From positions 74,359,890-74,423,889 of the forward strand of contig NC_087064.1 in the NCBI RefSeq assembly GCF_963678635.1: a stretch of DNA of 64,000 nt, in the 5' to 3' direction. Shown here in pieces: positions 52,545 to 64,000 of the stretch. Made by a program: the position numbers and the translations under genes. The notes under the pieces are model-generated. The model was not told where the DNA came from and did no database searches. It saw only the letters and a program-made list of their open reading frames with translations. Source of the stretch: Symsagittifera roscoffensis (lineage: Eukaryota; Xenacoelomorpha; Acoela; Convolutidae). The number at the start of each line of letters is the position of its first letter. Position 1 is the first letter of the stretch.

Positions 52545-55500
52545 TTAAATGCCAAAACAGTTAGAGAAAGTATCTGATATTGTGTTTCGAAGTTTTTTGC
52601 AAACTTTAGGGTGGTATATTTAAAAATCATTGGGAATTTCTATTAATTGTATTTCACTAATCAATTAAAATATTGAGAAATTTTTCTACTTGTAAAAGAA
52701 CTGACACAGTGTGCTACTTGCTAGGTAAAGTCTGCCTGCATAGTGTTCCTGACGTAATCATTTTTATACTGATTTACGAATTATACCTGCGTCTGAAATC
52801 AAATTGAAATTTAATTCAAAACTGCTCAAAAACTGATTGGTTTGAGCTGTTCTGTTTGCGGCACAGAAATTGTTCAGCAGGCAAAATTTAAAAAAAAAAC
52901 GCTCAAAACCATTAAGATCATAGCAAAACTGCGCAGACCGCCTGCACTTTGAGCAATTTGTTTTTAAGTTCACCACAAAATGGCGTAATTGTTGCACGGC
53001 TTATACAACTAACACTATTATTTCTTAGTTTCATACCTTCCACTTTACAAAATGTAAAGCAAAATCAATGTCAACTAATTTAAAGTCCAAAAAATAAGTG
53101 TCAATGTTGATTTCGTTTTTTTTTAATTAAAAAGCGGAACACTTGAACCGTGAACCGTGCAATGCTTCGGACATCATGAACAGTTGAACGGTTGCTTCGG
53201 AAATCTCGTTTTGCGTTTTATGTACAGGTAAATGAGAAGAATAAAAGAAAGAAAAACAAGACTGCCAGTGTTTCAAAGCACGGTCCTGAATGTTCCGGCC
53301 GCTCAATGATCGCTAATAGTTGTTGGTATTGATTCTGTAGTGCGGGATAATTTGCCAGGCTTGAATACATCGCGTTGCGCTTTGAGTATCATAATAAAAA
53401 ACACGCGCACGGCCATTTTGCGAACATAGGAATTCGAAATCTTCAATGGGGTATAAGAAAATTTTTAGTAAAAAAATTTTTCGATAGCCAAAATAAGACT
53501 CAATAAGACCCCAAGCATAAATATTCCGAATTTCATCGAAAGTCGGAACAACTAAATTAAGAGGTGTTCTTGTTGTTGAAACATTTTCGCAGACAACCCA
53601 AGGAGCTCGAATTTATGGCCTAAAAATGATTGTTTAATAGGTTGAAACAAAAGAATGGACGCAAAGTGTTTTTAATGTATGGTATAACAAAAATTACCTT
53701 TGAGTAACAAGCGAGATGAGAGGGAAAATTGAATCTCTGCATTGAAAAGAACTATTAAGCGCTGATCTAAATTGGCTCTTGAATCGATAGGAGAAGTTAT
53801 TGTTTGGAGAGACAATAAAATTTTTTCAGCAGCGCGTGACAATATGAGCTGCTTTTGAAGCTATGGGAATTGCAAATTTTCATTGCGATAGTGGTTTGAA
53901 AACATAATGTGACTTTTCCCCTGAACATTTCCCAATTACATCCACAAAAAAAAACAGTTTTTGATGAAATCTAAACAAGTGCGCGAGAAAAAAAATCACA
54001 TAATCCATTAATGGAGGCGGCTGATTTCTATAAACTTATATACAAAAAGACCAAAAATCAATCAATACAGCTACAAAGAGATATTGCTTCCAATTTTTTG
54101 TTAAGCTTGATTTTTTAAGTGATCAGTTGTCTAAAAACTCGAAATATGGCCATCAGTTGTAAACATAACTTTTTAGAATTGAATATCGCGACTTGGCATG
54201 GTGAAAAAGCTATCTTTGTGACCAGATTTGTTTTTCATATTTTACATCGTACACGCAATTTGCCATAATAACCCGCAAAACAACTACAAAAATTGAAATT
54301 TCGAAAGTTGTGAGGGGGGATAGGGAGTCGAAAATTTTAGCTCAGGACCTCAAAAGTTATCGGATTAAATAAAACAACCCGTCAAAAGTGACTAGTTAAC
54401 AAGTCGAAATTTGTTTGGAGAAAAAGAGACAAAAACCAGCCCGATCATAATTGTTCCGTCAATTTCTTGGGGTGATGGGGAGGGGATACATATGGGGAAG
54501 GCGGAAGTTTGGGTTTGGGAGGAGAGGGGTGCGTTTGAAGGAGGTAAGTTTTTTTTTGGGGGGGGGGGGGGTAAATGTGTGCGCGTGTGGCGGATGGAGG
54601 AGAGGGTATTTAATGCTAGATGAATAAATTAGGAAATCGAGACGTCATCGAGTAATGCAGAACTTGTTGCAAATTTTGCAAATCATTGTGCAGCAAATTA
54701 CAGTTTATAATTTTTTATAATCCATTATAATGTGTTTTTAATTATTATAATTGATTTAAATGTTTTGAATTTAAAATACATTTCAAAGTTCTAAGTGTAA
54801 ATCATTCTAATGGAACTATCTTTGATGATGATTGCAATAAGATCCAATTTCGGTCAAAAAGTTTAGTTGAGGGGACTAATGAGAAATGAGTGTTTCGCAA
54901 ATAATACAGAGAATTTTAATCTAAATTAAATATCGCGTCGGGCGGGGGGGGGGGGGGAGGTGGCGCATTTGTGGTTTGTGAGATTTTAGATAGGACAATT
55001 TGGGGTAAAAGGACGAGAGCTATTTGAACCCACAATTACAATTAGTGCAATTTTAGGCTGTTGCTGTCTCAAACCCTCTAAATTCAGCAAATTGATAAGC
55101 GATGATCGCCTGCATGTATCTGAATGTAGCAGCGGCTTAATGCACGTAGATATGCACTTATTTGCCCTTGGTGTAGATTTTTATGGCCAGTCATTGTACA
55201 ATCAATAAAATGGTTGGGTTTTTCACAAAATACATTTTCTAAGATTGAAATATCTCGTCAAAATTTTGTCTTAAAAGCTAATGGAAGTGATCAGTTTTTT
55301 TCTTCGGTTAATTAAACTCCGTAACTCAATTATCAAGTAAATTGCATCATTCAATGTCTGGTAAGTTGGTAGAATGGTCTCTTTCATTACTTTCCCCTTT
55401 TGCAAAGGGGGGTGGATTCGTTACTAGGTACATAATTTACATACACTCAACCAATGAATTATTTCTCTATATGGGTGGCCATTCCTTTCTGGGTACAACA

Positions 55501-55999
55501 GTGGGGGAATTAGTTAAAGTGATCCGTAGAATTGGCATTTGATGAATGTAACCCATTTTTCCAAGTTTCTCTGAAATTTTCTGCTGAATAGCTTTTACTT
55601 TTTAACCAAAAGTTGCAAATATACACTTTAATTGAAGCATTTCCTTACAAAGTTCAAAGTCAATTTTACCATTGTCCTTTTGAGTAAATGTCTTTTGACT
55701 TTAATTATGGTTTAAACATTTCACTGAGTTTTTAAAAAGAAATGTTTTCAAACAAAGATCTTTTTTATGCAAGCTTTTCCGAATCGTATTGAAAAGTTCT
55801 CGAACACAATTGAATTTTGTTGAACCATAATTGAAAAAACCTGACTACCAAATGATTACCTGTACTGACTAAAAATGCTTGCTAGTCATGCAATTCTCAT
55901 ACTGTGGCCATAACTTTAAGACATCTACATGAAAACCAAATGATTGTTTTCTCTCTTGTAAAGGAATTACGGACCAACCCGCATCCAGTTTCAAGCGTT

Positions 56000-56860
56000 A
56001 ATAATCGATTATATTACGATTTTAGTACCAGTCTCACTAAAATTGAGAAACAATCGATTTTAATCAATTAATAATTGATTATAATCTCTCTTTTCAAAAT
56101 CAAATTTTAATTAATTATAATTGATTATAATCGATTATTTATTCGTCTATTTTTCGATACAATTATAATTGATTATAATTAATATAATCTATTATTTTTA
56201 TTCAAATTTCTATTTCATTAGTTTTGCACAAAAAACCCATTATAATCAATTATAATTGATTATAATCCCTTTTGTTTGTCCATTTTTGTCTTCGAGGTTG
56301 CATCTAAATTGTTTATATTTTATGCCTTTTGTGGACGTTGGTTCCTATGAAAAATGAGAAAAATATTTTTAAAGCTTTCCAATTAATTCAAATTTATAAG
56401 TTTTTTTTCATTTCTTCCAATTAGAATTGTTTTGTGATGCATATTTTAAGCTTTTTTAAACACCAAAACATCAACAAGCTGATTTAGTTTCATTATTGAT
56501 TTGGAAAATTTATTTTTCATCTACCGCGAGATCCAAAGTGTTCAAGAGATCCCTCTTTTAGAGATTTTCTTATTGATACAAAAATAATAATCCATAAGAT
56601 ATAGTTCGAATATAGAAAATTTTTGGCAAAATAAGAGATTATAATCGACTATAATCGATTATAATCGATTAAAATTGATTTTAAGGGTTTTTAGTAAGAA
56701 CTATAATCAATGATAATCGATTATAAGAGATTATAATCTCTTGGAAAATATCACGATTATAATCAATTATAAATCCCTTAAAGACCTAATTTTGGTAATT
56801 ATAATCAGTTATAATTGTCAAAAAATCATCATAATAATCCGTTATAATCGATTACTTACA
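56000..56860. repeat. Palindromic AT-rich tract (ATTATAATCGATTATAAT)
   Basis: Dozens of irregular repeats of ATAATCGATTATAAT and ATAATTGATTATAAT, all self-complementary, are interspersed with unrelated sequence. The units are imperfect and unevenly spaced, so it is not a simple microsatellite. Confidence 0.8.
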
Positions 56861-58539
56861 CCTAAACTTGGATGCGGGAAGTTAGCACTACCACTCCCCC
56901 TTCCAAATCCGTTTATGGAGTAGATAATAACTTGGTTCTGTTGCGTTTTCAGCCAATCAGAATAGAGCGTTTTACATGCAGCGCTGAGTAGATTTAAATT
57001 AAAATGAACGCTGGGTGGAGGATCTTAACTTGGTCTATTTGGGAGGGGGGATGTTAACTTGATCCGGAAGTAAAGGATCAGCATTTTTCACAATGAAACT
57101 GCACTGTGATAAATGAGAACTGTGCGACTACCATTTTTCTAGAAACTAATTTTTTTATCAAAAAATAATTCTATTTATGGAAGCCGCCTATAAGTTGAGT
57201 AGCCAGATTATCACAAATAATATGCATAAGAACATTTTTGCCATTTCAGTTAGTAAAAAATATTCATCAAATTGAATCGAGATGAGAAATCAAATTTACG
57301 AAATAAATATTTTCTAATTATTAATTTCTTCCTTGTCTCGATTCTGATTGGTTAATATAGTATATGTCTGCTTACTGACGAGTATGAACACATGTTAGAA
57401 GAATATTTAGACATAAATCTAAATTAATTTGGCCTAATCAAAAGGCCTGAAGATTGCTTATGGCGAGAACAAAAACACGCTTTTAGATTTTTGGTTATAT
57501 TGCGCGGAAAATAGGGTCTGGTGTACGTTATGCTCAACACTCACTTACAGTTTTATCAAAATACATTATGGAAGAAGGCAGGTCATATACGTTTCACATA
57601 TATGAAATTTTTTTGTTGCTGAATTTTATGAAATTGTGTGAATACATTTGGTTTATAGAGGTCAACCTTGGTACTGACAAAAAATACCATCGAAAGAGAT
57701 TCCAGCAGAACTCACCATATATCTGAACGCTAATGTTTTAGACAACTGAGAGACTAGAAAATTGATTTTCAAATGATTTTTCAAACTGCGACCATTTTTT
57801 CTACGTGGCAATTTTTTTTTGATAAATCTCCCCCTTCGACCTATAAAATTAGCAAAATTAATTTGACACTGAGTGAAAGTTGCGTTTATTTGATGTTTGT
57901 AGGATTATAGCCATGACTTCAAATAAAATGTTTTTCAAAAAAAACTGGTTTGGAAAAAACATAGATACAAAAAAGTAAGTCAGATTTGAACAGTTTGATA
58001 AAAAGTATTATAAACATTGGTCAGTTTTTGTTTAAAAGTGTAATGGATTTCCTTGCTTACTTTGTGAAAAAAATATATACGATAGGCTTACTGAAACCAA
58101 CGGTTTTTCATAAAACACGTTTAATTCCAAAAACTCGGACTCTTTTTGTTTTATATGAGATTTTTTGGCATCCAATTTGACCATTTACGAAAACTGATTG
58201 TTTGGCCCAACATCTCCCTGAAAATGAATTTTTTTCTTGATCCGACTAGATTAATTATAATAGTTGCATCAATCGTATTTCAGAATTTACGATCAGGTAC
58301 TTGATTTAGCGTGAGGACCCAAAGTGAGAGATATCAAAACCGATGTTTAAATGGGCGTGGTGTTTCGAAAGTTTGTCATTTTTCTTAGATCAGTTATTTC
58401 TCGTGTTTCCAGCTCTGCCGAAACCCCACATGTATCAATTTTTAGCTATTTCGTTTGGGCACCGCAGCTAGTTTTGAAAACAAAAAAATGCGGTTAATGT
58501 ACACCATGTTAGACATTGAAGATCTAGATGGTAAATCTA

Positions 58540-58690
58540 TTTTTTCGGCGCGTGCTCTGTACTCAAAATTTATTGTGCAATGGCGCCAAAAGATATATAA
58601 ATGTTTTATGATTGATTGTTCTTTGGAAAAATTTGGGGTAACCAGAATTGAGTGGAAAAAAATTGGGCAATTCCCCCCCCCCCCCCTCAC
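58540..58690 (+). repeat. hAT-like MITE fragment
   Basis: It shares TTTTTTCGGCGCGTGCTC, AATGGCGCCAAA and a downstream C-run with the CAGGGGCGGAT family. Both ends are missing. Confidence 0.5.
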
Positions 58691-59954
58691 CTGGTACTGA
58701 TAATGGGTGTTTCTGTCTCCGAGCCAAATTTTAACAGTGACCTTGACCTTTACACTTACCAAATTTTTAGCCTTGAGGTGAAAATCATGAACAACTTCCC
58801 TCAATTTTTAATCACTTCAATTGAATGAAAGCTTGTGGTTTCTTTTGTCAATTAATCAGCGGTTTCCTCGCAACAGTATATTTTATATTTTAGAAACTTA
58901 ATTTTAATGACTAACAATATAGTTTTTAATAATGAAAGGTTCAAAAAAAATTGCATTTCGATAATTTGACGGGAATAATCAAAATTAAAATCTGAAAATT
59001 GAGAGTTCAAATGAGAACAAATGTTGGACAATATACAGAAGCGGAAAAACAATAATCATAATAATAATCATAATAATACTTGTTTTTTCTTTTATGATGC
59101 TTGGGTTTTTATGAAGCACGGTAGATGGCAATAATCACTGAATTGTGACGGAGTAAATAAAAAAGGAATATTCGGCGCGTCCTGAGTTGTGTGGTCATAT
59201 TTAATGAAGCGCGATATTGTTTTCTTGCTCAGTAATGGTGATCAACTTGGTTCAGATTGGTATAGTCCAAAAACAGGTATAATTCTGCCAGTGCTTAAAA
59301 TTATCCATAAATTATTCAAGGGCTCTTCCAAGATTGCTACGCACTATCGTTCGCGCCATGTGAGTGTTTTTCAAGTGCGATCAAGATAAGAAAACGGGCG
59401 GATCCCCTAAGAAAACGGACAAAACGTTTCAAAACTGCTTCAATTCGGATGTTTATTCAAACATTTAACAAAAATGGAGTCTATGAAAAACTATTAAATA
59501 TGAAGTGCTACGAAAAAAAAATCAGCTAACGAGAACAATTAAAAGTTTATTTGTCAGCGGAGATTTTTCTAACTTAGATTTTAGAGAAAATTTCTAAATG
59601 GTTGCAATAAAAAATGAAAAAACCATCGTCCTGCTTTTAAATTTTTTCCAGCTTAGTCTTTTTGCAACCCACCATCAACCCTTTCCATATCAATTCTGCA
59701 CTCAGAAAACATAACTTGGGATACTACATTTAACATGGAAGCCATTTCGGTCTTGTATTGCTCCATTCAGATGCGGCAGAGTAATCTCAAAAAAATTTAA
59801 AGCTCTTGCTTTTGTGATATTTAAAAACGATTAAATAATATTGAAAAGAAAAAATGATATTAAAAAGACTTAGTTTCTCAGAATGTTTCGACTGAATTGT
59901 GAAGTGTCTCAAGTAAATTTTGTACAAAATTTTTCACGGAAACTTAGAAAAAAA

Positions 59955-60903
59955 GACTGCTCGTATCAGGGCAAAGCCCTGAATGTTCCGACTGCTTTTT
60001 TAGGTCTATGGAGTAGTAATAACATGAAAAAATTAAATGTAATGAAATAAAATGAAATTTTGGGTCTTATGCACAAAACGGCCCAAAATCAAAATTTTCA
60101 TATCATGAGCTCTATGCAGTCGAATCTGACTGGCCAACATTAGCCATTCAATTTCAAGCAACATGTTCAGGCAATTCAATCAAAACTTGCAGCAGATAAA
60201 ATTATTAGCCGAAATTACCAAAATGTTAAACTTTGTCTAAATTTTTTTTCAAGTAACATGGCTAATTTTGCTCGGATCGAAAAAACTTCGTAAAATGACC
60301 TCACTTCGTAAAATGCCTTCAATTAAAGTTTATAATTTTGTTCACTTCAATCAATAATTTTATCTGCTTGGAATTTTAATTGAACTGCCATACAATGTTG
60401 TTTGAATTCGAGTGTCTGATTAGCCAATCAGATTCAACCATAATATTGAGAGCTCAAGAAAGATGTAGAAATACTGATTTTGGGCCGTTTAGTGCATAAG
60501 ACCCAAAATTTTTTCTTTATTTTGAGTTTTTTTGTAACAACTATCCCCCTACGCGCCATATAAAGTAGAAAAGATAGATTTTGCTTCTTGTGACAAATCA
60601 ACTTTGGCACATAAGCTTCCTTCAATCAATTGGAACAATTTCTAAGACGTATTAAGTCTCCGCTTACGCGTTAAAGGCGCGAAATATATCGCGCGATAAT
60701 TGTCCTAAACTGGCCAAAAAGGCAATCTGTAAACCCCCTACTTTTACAAAAAAAAAATCACAGGTGAAACGTTTTTTTTTTTTAAATTAAGCTCTAGACA
60801 ACAATAATTTTTCAATGATACAAACAATTTTTGTCAGAAATGGCTAGTTATAGTCGAAATTTGTCTGAAGAAAAAAACACCCCGAGCTCAAATATTCCGT
60901 TAG
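59955..60903 (-). repeat. GTTCCGACT-family repeat (inverted), split by another element
   Basis: The left part is GACTGCTCGTATCAGGGCAA followed by AGCCCTGAATGTTCCGACTG. The right part holds the diagnostic CTCCGCTTACGCGTTAAAGG and GCGCGAAATATATCGCGCGA, and ends near CAAATATTCCGTTAG. Removing the 451-bp insert leaves about 498 bp, close to other copies. Confidence 0.65.
60058..60508. mobile_element. Nested MITE with 34-bp terminal inverted repeats
   Basis: The left end is TTTTGGGTCTTATGCACAAA followed by ACGGCCCAAAATCA. The right end (60475-60508) is its reverse complement with one mismatch. The interior is AT-rich with no ORF. It lies inside the GTTCCGACT-family copy, so it is the younger insertion. 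Superfamily unknown. Confidence 0.8.
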
Positions 60904-61559
60904 TTAGGCTACAAAAAACCGAACTATATATATTTTTAATCATTGCGCTCTACCCGATGCAAACCACCTTGTTTTGAATTAAATAATTGTGATAGACTAG
61001 CTTACCTCAGCTCAATTTGAAATGACTTCTCAGCTAAATAATTTTGTCGGCTTTCTCTGAGCGTTGCAAGATGACCAAACTTTTCGCTCGCATTAAATCA
61101 TTAAAACGAGGCGTATCTGTGCATTGAATACTCGCACCATGTGTGTAGGTAATACTGAATTCAAAGACAGTTCTTCAAAAAATGTTTCAATTTGTCAGTG
61201 GGTTCAATTTACAAAAGCTCCGTGGATTCCGCGCTCAATTACCATAAAACGTAATTTTTACCAGCAAGTTTGTTTTGCTTCGGGTTCTACGACAAGCGAT
61301 TATAGCAAGTTGCCAAGCTGGAAGTTTTTGAACCCCGTATTTTTACAAAAACTGTCACAGATGGCATTGTTTTTTTGAGCTCATGGTATCAATATTTATA
61401 GATGGTGAAAAAAGAATTCTAATCGGTAAAACAAAAATTCAAAATTCTTCTGAAAAGAAGAAAAAAAACATATATTTTCCGTTATTATCTCTGAAAGTCA
61501 AAATAACAAAACTGCTAGAATTATGAAACCTTTTCACCTTTTTGTTATATTTTTTTTCA

Positions 61560-61830
61560 CAAACTGTATATTTCTTTTCACGCGGTATTTTTTTTCACAA
61601 ATTAATTACCTTAATTCAATTTGGCCAAAGGTATTTTTTTTTTGGAAAATTTTGACCAACAAAAACGCGTTTTCCCCCCTCAAAATGAATATTAAAAAAT
61701 CTTAGTGTCGGTCAGCCAAAAATAAGTATATCAAAATAGTACAAAGGGGACCATTTGGGTAAGCAGGGGATGGAATCCTTGCAATCGAAGCCCCCCCCCC
61801 CCCCCCCTCCTGAATCCAATATTGTCTCCC
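61560..61830. repeat. hAT-like MITE fragment
   Basis: Shared interior words (GTTTTCCCCCCTCAAAATGA, GTGTCGGTCAGCCAAAAAT, AAAGGGGACCATTTGGG) and a C-run match the CAGGGGCGGAT family. The ends are degraded. Confidence 0.5.
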
Positions 61831-62226
61831 AGCACATATATCTTTTCCTTTTTTGAAAAATGGAACAATTATTTCATACAAAATTAGAGAAAATTGTCAA
61901 AACTTATAATCAAAATAAAAAAATCGAACAAAGGAAGTACCGTGTATGGTTCAACCAATGGTTTATTAACAACAGTCAAACTCTACCCTATAATTCTCAG
62001 GAAATCCTTATTAACTTCAAATTTATAGGATAGTAACGAGTAATTTTAGAGGGAATAAGACAGTGCTAATCCGCCGTTTACCTTCAAAAAAGTGCAAAGT
62101 TTGAAGACGAGTGGTCTAAGAGAGCCTTCTTAGCTTTGATGTGTCGCTATATCGATGTAAATGCGGCGGAAAAACAGAAACAAGGTGGGAAATCAAAAGT
62201 ATAGCAGTGAACAACAAAGATTTCAA

Positions 62227-62426
62227 NNNNNNNNNNNNNNNNNNNNNNNNNNNNNNNNNNNNNNNNNNNNNNNNNNNNNNNNNNNNNNNNNNNNNNNNNN
62301 NNNNNNNNNNNNNNNNNNNNNNNNNNNNNNNNNNNNNNNNNNNNNNNNNNNNNNNNNNNNNNNNNNNNNNNNNNNNNNNNNNNNNNNNNNNNNNNNNNNN
62401 NNNNNNNNNNNNNNNNNNNNNNNNNN
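62227..62426. other. Assembly gap (200 N)
   Basis: Exactly 200 N, the usual placeholder for a gap of unknown size. Sequence left and right of it need not be adjacent in the genome. Confidence 0.98.
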
Positions 62427-62748
62427 GGATAGTGAGCCCGATTATGGGGTGTTACAGCTGGAATCTGCTGTCATGATTAATAGCGTAGAAACTCTTGAGT
62501 CAAGTGGAGGACAACCTCAGAGCCTCAGCATTCAGTTGCGCTCTGGTTACAGTTTCTTCTATTCGACAGTAGACACAGGAAGCCCAGTTTTGTTCCTGAA
62601 TAAACGCACCTGTGATTTACTCCTGCAAAGAAGTCCATCAATTGAGTTTCGCGATATCACACGTTACCCTATCGATACCTTGTACGTTGACTATAACAAG
62701 AAGCCCAATCGCCTCCTGGGGTCGATTCAAATTCCAATTTTCTTCTAG
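62427..62748 (+). pseudogene. Ty3/Gypsy pol, protease part (frame-broken)
   Basis: The frame is open from the gap and contains the retropepsin motif STVDTGSPVLFLN, then ends at TAG after a +1 shift relative to the following RT frame. The residues before the break (LLGSIQIPI) continue naturally into the next frame (SSGWRVANAQFLISENR), so a single base change in the T/C run around 62735-62745 explains it. The gag part probably lies in the gap or to its left. Confidence 0.8.
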
Positions 62749-64000
62749 TGGCTGGAGGGTGGCTAACGCTCAGTTCCTCATCTCGGAGAATAGAACTCGT
62801 AATCTTCTCGGCTTGGACTTGCAGGAGAAACTGGGCATTGTAACCACACAATTGAAGGCAGAAACAATCCAGTCGGTGGATTCTGGCTCCTCAGATCCGA
62901 TTTCTGAATACTGGTGTTCTTTTTTCGCAAAGAAGTACGCTCATGTCTTCAGTCGTTTGGGTCGATCTAAAAGTCATAAAGTATACACTAATTTTAAAGT
63001 CCCATTGGTGCCACGTCAAATCAAAGGAAGAAAAGTTCCTATTCATATTCAAGATAGGTTCGCGAGTGAGATAAAACTCTCGGTGGAGCAAGGTCATATT
63101 GAAAAGTTAGATAAGTGCACGACTGATTTCTTCATTGCCCCGATTGTGCTAACTGCAAAAAAGGATGGATCTATCAAATTGGCCCTCAATGCCAAACCGA
63201 TGAATGCTCAGATCTGGAAAAATAAGTACCAGATGCCGAATATCCACGAGCTTATTGATTCCGCGGCACATGTCATAACTCGAAATGTTCCTGGTAAGGT
63301 TTGGTTCACATCCTTGGATCTAAAGGATGCGTTTAGTCAGTTACCACTGTCATCACTCACTAGCAGCTACTGTAACTTCAATAATTTGTGTAGCGAGGCG
63401 ACTGGAACGTACCGCTTCAAGACCGGGTTTTGTGGACTGACAGACATGCCCACCGAGTTCCAGAAGGCGATGGATTGTACCTTACAAGGGCTGGAAGGAG
63501 TTATTTGTTACCTCGACGACATTTTGATTGTCACTAAAGGAGATATCCAAGAACATAACGAGTTGGTCGAGAGAGTTTTGCAGAGGCTTGATGCGGAAGG
63601 ATGGGCCCGCAAACTGAATAAGTGCAAATTCTCTGTTAACCAACTAACTTGGCTAGGGTATGACATTAATGAGAATGGGTAGTCCCCAAAACTTTCAAAG
63701 ATTGAGGCAATTCAATCGCTCAAACCACCGCGAACTCTAAAACAACTTCGGTCATTCATGGGAACGTTAAAACATTTACAAAGGTTTATCCCTGATTTAC
63801 ATACCCATACTGTCCATTTCCGGGCCTCATTCAAGGCTTGTAATAAACAATCGTTCTTCTGGGGTGATGATCAAAGTAAAGCCTTTCACGATATAATCAA
63901 GTTGAGTGCGAAAATTCCGAGCCTGTATCACTTCGATTTATCGAAAGGATCGAGAGTAAAATGCGACGCGAGTCACAATGGCTTAGGTGCTTGCCTCGAA
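62749..64000 (+). pseudogene. Ty3/Gypsy pol, RT and RNase H part (in-frame TAG; runs off window)
   Basis: The frame is open to TAG 63680-63682, then open again to the window end. RT motifs are VPIHIQDRF, SLDLKDAFSQLPL (catalytic D), RFKTGFCGLTDMPTEFQ and VICYLDDILIV (YLDD). After the stop come LKQLRSFMGTLKHLQRFIP and CDASHNGLGACLE, the start of RNase H. The in-frame TAG lies just after GYDINENG. It is a normal-sized Ty3/Gypsy pol unrelated in sequence to the giant element, and probably dead. Confidence 0.88.

Larger units (their letters stand above)
52545..62226. other. AT-rich non-coding DNA with scattered repeats
   Basis: No supportable gene. It contains partial GTTCCGACT-family ends near 53540 and 54440, G-rich runs at 54560 and 54940, the ATAATCGATTAT palindromic tract (about 56000-56860), a block near 56940-57065 like that at 15680, hAT-MITE fragments (58540-58690 and 61560-61830) and the nested repeat at 59955-60903. 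ORFs near 59189 and 61124 (66 and 84 codons) have no motif support. Confidence 0.5.

Noticed and set aside
61124-61378. 84-codon plus-strand ORF as an exon
   Set aside because: Protein-like composition but a TTG start, no splice context and no motif.

Overview
The window is eukaryotic nuclear DNA, most likely from an invertebrate animal with an AT-rich, repeat-laden genome. It holds GT-AG introns, a single-pass membrane protein gene, LTR and LINE retroelements, a tRNA-like SINE and hAT-like MITEs. No species can be named from the sequence alone. A 200-N assembly gap lies at 62227-62426.

Region 1 (0.8-19.7 kb, minus strand) is one host gene in eight exons. The splice sites are GT-AG and every junction keeps the reading phase, giving 4365 nt or about 1454 codons. 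The first visible exon holds a transmembrane helix. The other seven encode a very long, Ser/Asn/Arg-rich, probably disordered tail. The introns carry minisatellites, two MITE families, a snap-back hairpin and a SINE.

Region 2 (23659-42545) is an 18.9-kb env-bearing Ty3/Gypsy-type provirus read on the minus strand. Its two 411-bp LTRs look identical and are flanked by a 4-bp duplication (ATTC). In element order it has: 5' LTR, tRNA primer site, repeat-rich leader, an 84-codon ORF, a 155-codon ORF, gag, protease-RT-RNase H, integrase, two tiny overlapping membrane ORFs, a 378-codon open frame with no ATG, an envelope-like glycoprotein, an unknown ORF in two parts, a canonical 79-bp intron, a palindrome-rich tract, and the 3' LTR. 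Gag, pol and integrase share one 2741-codon frame broken only by TAA (37677-37679) and TGA (33636-33638). The post-env ORF is likewise split by one in-frame TAA (26790-26792). This element is the most unusual object in the window.

Region 3 (42.5-62.2 kb) is AT-rich non-coding DNA. It contains a degenerate tandem array (about 45.4-50.5 kb) whose units carry a decayed coding segment, LINE reverse-transcriptase fragments in opposite orientations, an ATAATCGATTAT-type palindromic tract, and a MITE nested in another repeat.

Region 4 (62427-64000, plus strand) is part of a second Ty3/Gypsy element (protease, RT, start of RNase H). It has one frameshift and one in-frame TAG and runs off the window.

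All family assignments come from motif reading; no database search was possible.
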